A DNA stretch of 22,503 nt from CAYUNA01 sp047629355. Its GTDB lineage: Bacteria; Bacteroidota; Bacteroidia; Chitinophagales; Saprospiraceae. Where the stretch lies: positions 1-22,503 of the forward strand of contig JBLHWU010000099.1 in NCBI GenBank assembly GCA_047629355.1, read 5' to 3'. The notes under the pieces were generated by a model. It made no database searches and was not told the origin of the DNA. It was given only the letters and a program-made list of their open reading frames with translations. Positions 15,565-21,647 of this stretch are shown piece by piece. Each line of letters starts with the position of its first letter. The first letter of the stretch is position 1. Both the position numbers and the translations under genes were made by a program.

Positions 15565-15734
15565 ATTTTGACTGCTATCTTTAAGGAGAATTTCAGCTAA
15601 AATATCGTAAGTCTTGACTTTTGGGTTCTTTTTTGTCAAGAAAAAAGAAAATCTATCAAGGCAGAATGAGGGGCTATTTTTAAAGTGATAAAACAGCATT
15701 GTAGAATAAAAGTTTCTCTTTAAAAAAGAAGTGC

Positions 15735-15815
15735 GCCTCACCTGCGGCGAGACGGAGGGGATTATTGAGGGACAAAAGCGGTTTTATAAAAACTGCTTTT
15801 GTCCCTCAAGCTTCC
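15735..15815. repeat. Family B stem-loop, 21-bp stem
   Basis: TTGAGGGACAAAAGC followed by GGTTTT pairs with AAAACT followed by GCTTTTGTCCCTCAA (15765-15809), with one mismatch and a 4-base loop. It is preceded by CACCTGCGGCGAGACGGAGG and ATTA, and followed by GCTTCC. The same TTGAGGGA(C/G)AAAAG stem recurs at 18747. Confidence 0.7.
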
Positions 15816-15831
15816 TTGTTTAAAAAAAATA

Positions 15832-15866
15832 AGCCCTGCAAGAATTTCTTCCAGCAGGGCTTTTTA
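15832..15866 (-). terminator. Bidirectional terminator downstream of hppA
   Basis: The 8-bp stem AGCCCTGC (15832-15839) / GCAGGGCT (15854-15861) has a T-run on both strands: TTTTTATT on plus, TTATTTTTTTT on minus. It lies 135 bases beyond the hppA stop codon, past the repeat at 15892-15967. Confidence 0.7.
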
Positions 15867-15891
15867 TTAGTCTATTTGAAACTAAAACAGG

Positions 15892-15967
15892 TTAGAAGTC
15901 AGACCACATTCATGCTCAAAAATCAGATAGCACCAAATTAATGGCGAGCTATTTTCTGACTTCTGAC
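15892..15967. repeat. Inverted repeat of TCAGAAGTCAGA type downstream of hppA
   Basis: TTAGAAGTCAGA (15892-15903) pairs with TCTGACTTCTGA (15955-15966), and an inner AAATCAGATAGC pairs with GCTATTTTCTG. Further TCTGAC/GCTGAC units follow up to about 15990. It resembles a degenerate tandem of the GTCAGAA motif. Confidence 0.55.
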
Positions 15968-15996
15968 AGCAAAGCGTTCTGACCGCTGACTTCTTT

Positions 15997-18204
15997 TTAT
16001 ATAAACGGTGCAATTACCAAAGCAACTACAGCCATCAATTTCAACAAAATGTTCAATGATGGTCCAGAAGTATCTTTGAAAGGGTCACCAACAGTATCAC
16101 CTACTACGGTTGCCTTGTGCGGGTCAGAACCTTTGTAGTACATTTTACCTTTGATTTCAACACCTTCTTCAAACATTTTCTTCGCATTATCCCAAGCACC
16201 ACCGGCGTTGGATTGGAAAATCGCCATCAATACACCACAAACGGTTACACCTGCCAACAAGCCACCCAACATCGCTGCGCCTCCTACGAAACCAACGATT
16301 ACTGGTGAAAGTATAGCAATCAAACCTGGCAACATCATTTCTCGAATAGAAGCTTTGGTAGAGATATCTACACATTTGCTGTATTCTGGTTTGCCATCTG
16401 CTGCATCAAAAACAGCACGGTCAGACGTACTCCATTCGCTCATTTCTTTACCTTCGTTTTTCTTCATCATTGCCAAAGCCGCTTTCAATTCAGGAATGTC
16501 CCTAAATTGACGACGTACTTCCGTAATCATGTCCATTGCTGCACGACCTACCGCATTCATCGACAAAGCCGAGAACAAGAATGGTAACATACCACCTACC
16601 AATAAGGCTGCCATTACTTTAGGTTCTGTCAAGTCGATTCCGTCCAACTTGGCATCTGGATTGTTCAAGTTGTAAGAAGTGATAAATGCCGCAAACAATG
16701 CCAAAGCAGTCAATGCCGCTGAACCAATTGCAAAACCTTTACCAATCGCCGCCGTAGTGTTACCTACTGCATCTAACTTATCCGTACGTTGACGTACTTC
16801 TTTCGGCAATTCCGCCATTTCAGCAATACCACCTGCGTTATCCGAAACCGGACCGTAAGCATCTACTGCCAACTGAATACCTGTATTTGACAACATACCA
16901 ACTGCTGCAATAGCGATACCGTACAAACCAGCAAAGTGGTGTGCGCCGATAATTGTAGCTGCTAAAACGAGGGTTGGCAAAGCAGTTGATTGCATTCCTA
17001 CACCCAAACCAGCGATGATGTTCGTCGCCGCACCTGTGATAGATTGGTCAACGATACTTTGTACTGGCTTTGTGCCTGTTCCTGTATAAAATTCAGTAAT
17101 CATACCAATCAACAAACCACCAACAAGACCAAAAATAACCGCAACGAATACGCCCCAACTATAGTAAGTCAAGCCATCGAAAGTCCATTCTGCTGGCAAC
17201 ATAAAGTTAGTCGCAAAATAAGTTGCGATAATCATTAAACCTGCAGCGACAAATTCTCCTCGGTTCAATGCCTTTTGTGGGTCACCACCTTCGCCTACTT
17301 TCACAAAGAAAGTACCAATGATAGAAGTAACAATCCCAATACTGGCTAAAACCATTGGTAACAATACTGCTGATAAATTATCAAAATTGTCAGCCCATAT
17401 AGCACCACCATTCAAAGTTGCATCCGTAATAAACGCTGCACCCAATACCATTGTACCAATGATAGAACCTACATAAGATTCAAAAAGGTCAGCACCCATA
17501 CCAGCTACATCACCTACATTATCACCTACATTATCCGCGATAGTTGCAGGATTCAATGGGTGATCTTCAGGAATACCAGCCTCCACTTTACCTACTAAAT
17601 CCGCTCCAACGTCTGCTGCTTTGGTATAAATACCTCCACCAACACGCGCAAATAAAGCAATAGAAGAAGCACCGAAAGAGAAACCCGTTACTACGGTAAT
17701 TACTTTATTGATGTTCCAAGCAACGCCACCGTCATCCATTCCGCTATAAACCAAGAATAAGGTTCCAAGTCCTAATAAACCAAGACCAACAACGCCCATT
17801 CCCATCACTGCACCACCTGCAAAGGCAACTTCCAAGGCTTTTCCTAAGCTTGTTCGTGCTGCGTTGGTGGTTCTAACATTCGCTTTGGTTGCTACTTTCA
17901 TACCAATGAATCCGGCCAAAGCAGAACAAATTGCACCCAAAATAAAGGACAAAGCCACTAAAGGCGAAGAATTTTCTGTTTGACCACTAAAAAATAAAAG
18001 CACAGCTACTACAGCTACGAAAATAGATAGCACTTTATATTCTGCTTTCAAGAAAGCCATCGCACCGTCGGCGATATTTTCGGCAATAACTGCCATTTTA
18101 GGCGTACCTACTTCTTGTTTGGTTACCCATGCAGATTTCCAAAAAGTGTACAAAAGTGCTAAGATTCCAAAAAGTGGAACTGCCATGATTAAATTCTGAC
18201 TCAT
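15997..18204 (-). CDS. hppA: K+-dependent membrane-bound pyrophosphatase (Na+ and/or H+ pump)
   Basis: A 735-residue integral membrane pump, with about 16 hydrophobic segments, that couples PPi hydrolysis to ion export. The substrate-binding signature GGIYTKAADVGADLVGKVE (about 189-207) is followed by NPATIADNVGDNVGDVAGMGADLFESY. The second acidic cluster is GDTVGDPFKDTSGPSLN near the C-terminus. In GNTTAAIGKGF (about 480-490) the residue after NTT is Ala, not Lys, and the residue three further on is Gly, not Thr. In this family that marks K+-dependent enzymes. Bacteroidota members of that branch include Na+ and dual Na+/H+ pumps; I cannot decide which from sequence. ATG at 18204; promoter at 18386-18416; terminator at 15832-15866. 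Confidence 0.95.
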   Translation of the reverse strand: MSQNLIMAVPLFGILALLYTFWKSAWVTKQEVGTPKMAVIAENIADGAMAFLKAEYKVLSIFVAVVAVLLFFSGQTENSSPLVALSFILGAICSALAGFIGMKVATKANVRTTNAARTSLGKALEVAFAGGAVMGMGVVGLGLLGLGTLFLVYSGMDDGGVAWNINKVITVVTGFSFGASSIALFARVGGGIYTKAADVGADLVGKVEAGIPEDHPLNPATIADNVGDNVGDVAGMGADLFESYVGSIIGTMVLGAAFITDATLNGGAIWADNFDNLSAVLLPMVLASIGIVTSIIGTFFVKVGEGGDPQKALNRGEFVAAGLMIIATYFATNFMLPAEWTFDGLTYYSWGVFVAVIFGLVGGLLIGMITEFYTGTGTKPVQSIVDQSITGAATNIIAGLGVGMQSTALPTLVLAATIIGAHHFAGLYGIAIAAVGMLSNTGIQLAVDAYGPVSDNAGGIAEMAELPKEVRQRTDKLDAVGNTTAAIGKGFAIGSAALTALALFAAFITSYNLNNPDAKLDGIDLTEPKVMAALLVGGMLPFLFSALSMNAVGRAAMDMITEVRRQFRDIPELKAALAMMKKNEGKEMSEWSTSDRAVFDAADGKPEYSKCVDISTKASIREMMLPGLIAILSPVIVGFVGGAAMLGGLLAGVTVCGVLMAIFQSNAGGAWDNAKKMFEEGVEIKGKMYYKGSDPHKATVVGDTVGDPFKDTSGPSLNILLKLMAVVALVIAPFI

Positions 18205-18385
18205 ATCGTCTTGTTTTAAAGTTTAAATGAAGAATTCTTGTTTTTTTAAATCAAATAAGAACTAATTCAATTAGTGATAAAATTATTAAAGCTGGTTAAT
18301 CAAATGAGCTATTTTTCCAATGAAAATGGCATCTAACAAATGCTTTCCAAACAACTCCTGACCATTAAATATTTTTTTTGGATGG

Positions 18386-18416
18386 CAAATGTAAGTCAAA
18401 GATTTTATTTGTCCAA
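18386..18416 (-). promoter_or_regulatory. hppA promoter
   Basis: On the minus strand, TTG (18416-18414), then 20 bases, then TACATTTG (18393-18386). This is an exact Bacteroidota -7 match with the same spacing as the recA promoters. The leader to ATG 18204 is about 175 bases. Confidence 0.7.
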
Positions 18417-18622
18417 TTAAAACGGCATTTCGATTTATACCTTAATGTCGGATGTTTTATGCTTTTTATTAAAAATAGGAGGTTTAAGAAAAAATAGAAC
18501 GTGTTTTCTGCAGAATATTATTGGCTTTATGTTTTTAGGGTAGTACGAAATAAATAACTTTTGCTACTTGATGAAATAATTTGGGATTTACCAAAAGTAT
18601 GCTCTAAATCTATGTTTAGTTC

Positions 18623-18829
18623 TACTTTAAGACTCTTGCTTCATGTTCTATCAAAAGGGAGTTTGAGAGACAAAATTGGGCGTTAAGCCCGACTTTATCT
18701 TTCAAAAACACCCAGTCCGCCGCCTTTTGCGGCGGGGAAGAGAGCGTTGAGGGAGAAAAGGCTTTAAAACCATTTTTCTCCCTCAAACTCCCTTTGTTTT
18801 TTGCACGGGATTTAAGAGTCTTAAAGTAT
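18623..18829. repeat. Nested inverted repeats with a family B core
   Basis: The outermost TACTTTAAGACTCTT (18623-18637) pairs with AAGAGTCTTAAAGTA (about 18815-18829). Inside, AAAAGGGAGTTTGAG (about 18653-18667) can pair with CTCAAACTCCCTTT (about 18783-18796). Within that lie three hairpins: TTTGAGAGACAAAATTGGGC / GCCCGACTTTATCTTTCAAA, CCGCCGC / GCGGCGG, and the family B stem TTGAGGGAGAAAAGG / CCATTTTTCTCCCTCAA (18747-18787). Several mismatches in the first inner stem are G-U compatible, as expected if it folds as RNA. Confidence 0.65.
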
Positions 18830-18831
18830 AA

Positions 18832-18996
18832 TTAGGAATGACGAAAGAATAAATTCAGATTCTTGGCTATCTCTTTTGCCTTTATTTTTCACTTTGAAAA
18901 TGCTCATTATCTCAATATAAATTGCACTTTCAAAGCAAAAAATAGGAATGAGATCTCTCTCTCAAGAACCTTAGGGTATTAATTCCGCGTTCTTTA
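18832..18996 (+). repeat. Long palindromic repeat, family A copy 4
   Basis: An element of about 165 bases begins TTAGGAATGACG and ends CCGCGTTCTTTA. The apex stem CACTTTGAAAATGC / GCACTTTCAAAG encloses CTCATTATCTCAATAT (18903-18918), two changes from copies 1 and 3. The inner arms share CAGATTCTTGG / CAAGAACC and TTATTTTTCACTTTG / CAAAGCAAAAAATA. It is the most diverged of the four full copies, especially at its left terminus. Positions may be off by one base. Confidence 0.85.
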
Positions 18997-19090
18997 GAAA
19001 TATGATTTTATTTAAGGTCACTTACTTAAGATTTCGGCGGGTGGTAATATTTCGCTTATTTTGCGTCGATTTTTACTTGAAAATATGCCA

Positions 19091-19185
19091 ACCCCCAGCC
19101 TCTAAAGGGGAGCGAGTATATTTTCAAATATTTAGTAAAATCATTATTTTAATGCACCAATCGTTCCCCTTTAGGGGCTGGGGGT
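19091..19185. repeat. CCTAAAGGGG inverted repeat in the purD leader
   Basis: ACCCCCAGCCTCTAAAGGGG (19091-19110) pairs with CCCCTTTAGGGGCTGGGGGT (19166-19185), with one mismatch across 20 bases and 55 bases between. Each arm also contains its own small palindrome CCTAAAGG. It ends 21 bases before the purD ATG, so the mRNA would carry a very stable stem next to the start. A related pair lies at 21502-21647. Confidence 0.8.
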
Positions 19186-19206
19186 CGATGCTGATTTTTA
19201 CGATAA

Positions 19207-20475
19207 ATGAATATCTTACTACTCGGAAGCGGCGGCCGCGAACACGCCTTGGCTTGGAAAATGACGCAAAGTCCGTTGTGTCAACAATTATTTATTGCAC
19301 CTGGAAATGCCGGAACATCGCAGCATGGCAAAAACGTAGCGTTGAATCCTATGGATTTTCCAGCGGTCAAACAATTCTGTCTCGAAAATATCATTAATAT
19401 GCTTGTCGTTGGCCCAGAAGCACCGTTGGTGGAGGGGGTTTACGATTTTTTCAAAAACGATACCGATTTGAAAGGAATCGCTGTTATTGGACCAAGTAAA
19501 GAAGGCGCAAAACTCGAAGGGTCAAAAGCTTTTGGCAAGGAATTTATGGCAGAAATGGATATTCCGACAGCGGCTTATCGAGAATTCACGGGCGATAGTG
19601 TACAAGCAGGTTTGGATTATATTGCTACGCAAACGCCGCCGATTGTTTTGAAAGCGGATGGTTTAGCAGCGGGAAAAGGTGTATTAATTTTGCCAACAAT
19701 TGAAGAAGCGCAGAGAGAGTTAAAAGAAATGTTGTCGGGTAAATTTGGGACGGCGAGTTCAAAAGTTGTCATTGAAGAATTTTTGGATGGCATTGAGTTC
19801 TCTGTTTTCGTTTTGACGGATGGAAAAGATTATAAAGTGTTTCCGATTGCGAAAGACTACAAACGGATTGGTGAAGGTGATACAGGTTTGAATACAGGTG
19901 GTATGGGTGCGATTTCTCCCGTCTCCTTTGTGGACGATGTATTGATGGAAAAAGTAGAACAACGTATTATTCAACCGACTGTTGCGACGATTGGAAAACG
20001 GGGATTTGCTTACGAAGGTTTCGTATTCATCGGTTTGATTGTAGTTGAAAATGAGCCGTATGTGATAGAGTACAATTGCCGCTTGGGTGACCCTGAAACG
20101 GAGGTTATTTTGCCTCGTTTAAAATCTGATTTGGTGGAGTTGTTTCAAGCGACTGCTGATGGAACTTTAGCTGAAAAAAGTATTGAAATCGACGGACGCG
20201 CAGCAACAACAATTATGCTCGTAAGCGGTGGTTATCCAGAGGCTTACGCGAAAGGGAAAGTGATGTCTGGTTTGGAAAAAGCGGAAGGAAGTCTACTATT
20301 TCATGCTGGAACTTTAGCGGAAAATGGTGAGGTTTTAACGAATGGTGGTCGCGTTTTAGCGATTACTTCCTATGGTGATGATTTCAAAAGTGCCTTGGCT
20401 AATTCTAATAAAAATGCGGAAGTGATTGATTTTGAAGGGAAGAATTATCGAAAGGATATTGGGTTTGATTTATAA
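19207..20475 (+). CDS. purD: Phosphoribosylamine--glycine ligase (GARS)
   Basis: A 422-residue ATP-grasp enzyme of de novo purine synthesis that joins glycine to 5-phosphoribosylamine. The N-terminus MNILLLGSGGREHALAWK is the family signature. The ATP-grasp core includes VLKADGLAAGKGVLI, VVIEEFLDGIEFSVFVL, GDTGLNTGGMGAISP and IEYNCRLGDPETEVILPRL. The C-terminal domain has ATTIMLVSGGYPEAYAKGK. Length is typical and nothing is missing. ATG at 19207 is fixed by the signature. The leader contains the inverted repeat at 19091-19185. No clear TAnnTTTG promoter was found; TTATTTTG near 19057 is the closest. A terminator-like hairpin follows at 20494-20578. Confidence 0.97.
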   Translation: MNILLLGSGGREHALAWKMTQSPLCQQLFIAPGNAGTSQHGKNVALNPMDFPAVKQFCLENIINMLVVGPEAPLVEGVYDFFKNDTDLKGIAVIGPSKEGAKLEGSKAFGKEFMAEMDIPTAAYREFTGDSVQAGLDYIATQTPPIVLKADGLAAGKGVLILPTIEEAQRELKEMLSGKFGTASSKVVIEEFLDGIEFSVFVLTDGKDYKVFPIAKDYKRIGEGDTGLNTGGMGAISPVSFVDDVLMEKVEQRIIQPTVATIGKRGFAYEGFVFIGLIVVENEPYVIEYNCRLGDPETEVILPRLKSDLVELFQATADGTLAEKSIEIDGRAATTIMLVSGGYPEAYAKGKVMSGLEKAEGSLLFHAGTLAENGEVLTNGGRVLAITSYGDDFKSALANSNKNAEVIDFEGKNYRKDIGFDL

Positions 20476-20493
20476 GCTTTATTATCATTCCGC

Positions 20494-20578
20494 TTTTTTG
20501 TCATTCCGACCGAGGTGGAGGAATCTGGCGTGATAGTTCATCCAGATTCCTCCATTTCTGTCGGAATGACAAAAAAAA
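20494..20578. terminator. GTCATTCCGAC hairpin, bidirectional terminator-like repeat
   Basis: TTTTTTGTCATTCCGAC (20494-20510) pairs with GTCGGAATGACAAAAAA, and inside it TGGAGGAATCTGG pairs with CCAGATTCCTCCA. T- and A-runs flank both sides. The sequence is of a kind I have often seen between Bacteroidota genes. Further single CGGAATGAC/CGGAATAA pieces follow to about 20610. It separates purD from the lptB promoter. Confidence 0.7.
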
Positions 20579-20618
20579 CGGTCGGAATAATAAAAGGAAT
20601 CGGAATGACAAAGAATAC

Positions 20619-20649
20619 TTCTTAATGCAAAGTTAATCCCGTAGCTTTG
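20619..20649 (+). promoter_or_regulatory. lptB promoter
   Basis: TAGCTTTG at 20642-20649 is an exact -7 match. Twenty bases upstream lies TTC (20619-20621) in place of TTG. The leader to ATG 20737 is about 82 bases and contains two CGAGTCAATCGAA repeats. Confidence 0.55.
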
Positions 20650-20693
20650 CTATTACGAAAATCGTTAGTAAAAGGAAGAATTGAAACAAGAAT

Positions 20694-20734
20694 CGAGTCA
20701 ATCGAAATTAATCCAATTAACCGAGTCAATCGAA
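20694..20734 (+). repeat. Direct repeat CGAGTCAATCGAA just before lptB
   Basis: Two perfect 13-base copies lie at 20694-20706 and 20722-20734, 28 bases apart start to start. The second ends two bases before the lptB ATG. They are in the transcribed leader. They may be a protein or RNA binding site, or a trace of slippage. Confidence 0.6.
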
Positions 20735-20736
20735 CT

Positions 20737-21471
20737 ATGATTTTAGCAGCGAATAATTTAGTTAAAAAATATGGTGCGCGAACAGTCGTTCGAGGGGTAT
20801 CTATCAACGTTAATCAAGGAGAAATTGTGGGACTTTTAGGACCAAACGGTGCAGGGAAAACAACAACTTTTTACATGGTGGTTGGTTTTATAAAACCGAA
20901 TGCTGGTAAAGTCTTTTTAGCAAACGAGGACATTACGCGTCTGCCGATGTACCGTCGCGCCAAAAATGGGATTGGTTATTTACCGCAAGAACCGTCTGTT
21001 TTTAGAAAATTGAGTGTCGAAGATAATATCGCTGCCGTACTGGAAATGACGAGCCTTTCTAAAGCCGAACAACGCGATAAAACGGAGAGTTTGATTGAAG
21101 AATTTAGCCTTGGTAAAGTTAGAAAAAGTAAAGGCGATACCCTTTCAGGTGGTGAACGAAGACGTACAGAAATCGCGCGTGCTCTGGCAACCGATCCCAA
21201 ATTTATTCTTTTGGATGAACCTTTCGCGGGCATCGACCCAATCGCGGTAGAAGACATTCAACAAATTGTCGAAAAGCTCAAAACCAAAAATATTGGTATC
21301 CTCATTACTGACCATAATGTGCAAGAAACCTTGTCAATTACCGACCGAACGTATCTAATGTACGATGGTCAAATTTTGAGAAGTGGTACGGCGGAAGAGT
21401 TGGCGGCTGATCCTGAAGTGCGACGATTGTACTTAGGAGAGAATTTTATTTTGAGAAAAAAAATTAAGTAA
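20737..21471 (+). CDS. lptB: LPS export ABC transporter ATP-binding protein LptB
   Basis: The 244-residue ATPase of the LptBFG complex that drives lipopolysaccharide to the outer membrane. Walker A GPNGAGKT (35-42), Q-loop YLPQEPSVFRKL (81-92), signature LSGGERRR (136-143), Walker B FILLDEPFAGIDP (156-168) and H-loop TDHNV (191-195) are all present, with the family's usual ending LYLGENF. The frame is open 30 codons further upstream (to 20647), but those codons lie over the promoter and direct repeats and would give an untypical extension. ATG 20737 gives the normal length. LptF/LptG are not in the window. Confidence 0.93.
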   Translation: MILAANNLVKKYGARTVVRGVSINVNQGEIVGLLGPNGAGKTTTFYMVVGFIKPNAGKVFLANEDITRLPMYRRAKNGIGYLPQEPSVFRKLSVEDNIAAVLEMTSLSKAEQRDKTESLIEEFSLGKVRKSKGDTLSGGERRRTEIARALATDPKFILLDEPFAGIDPIAVEDIQQIVEKLKTKNIGILITDHNVQETLSITDRTYLMYDGQILRSGTAEELAADPEVRRLYLGENFILRKKIK

Positions 21472-21501
21472 TTTTGAAAAGAAAAAATGGACAATTAAGT
21501 A

Positions 21502-21647
21502 AATACCTCCGATCCCTAAAGGGAAGTATACCCGTTTCTTATTTTGATATTTCGAGCATAATATTTAGGGTGAAAAAGGTATTGTCTATTCTTTTTCAAG
21601 CCTTAAAATTACCCCAAATGTACTCCCCTTTAGGGGGCGGGGGTATT
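21502..21647. repeat. CCCTAAAGGG inverted repeat spanning the start of the last gene
   Basis: AATACCTCCGATCCCTAAAG (21502-21521), continuing GGAAGTATA, pairs with TGTACTCCCCTTTAGGGG (21619-21636), continuing GCGGGGGTATT. About 90 bases lie between the arms. The motif is the same as in the purD leader (19091-19185). The right arm is inside the reading frame of the next gene and encodes residues 2-10 if translation starts at 21618. Confidence 0.75.

Noticed and set aside
15451..15741. Minus-strand frame of 96 codons in the gap upstream of the epimerase gene
   Set aside because: It is built from the half palindromic repeat and its low-complexity flank; composition and repeats argue against a real protein.
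20647..20736. Upstream extension of lptB by 30 codons
   Set aside because: It overlaps the -7 promoter element and the direct repeats, starts at a non-ATG codon, and makes the protein longer than family members.
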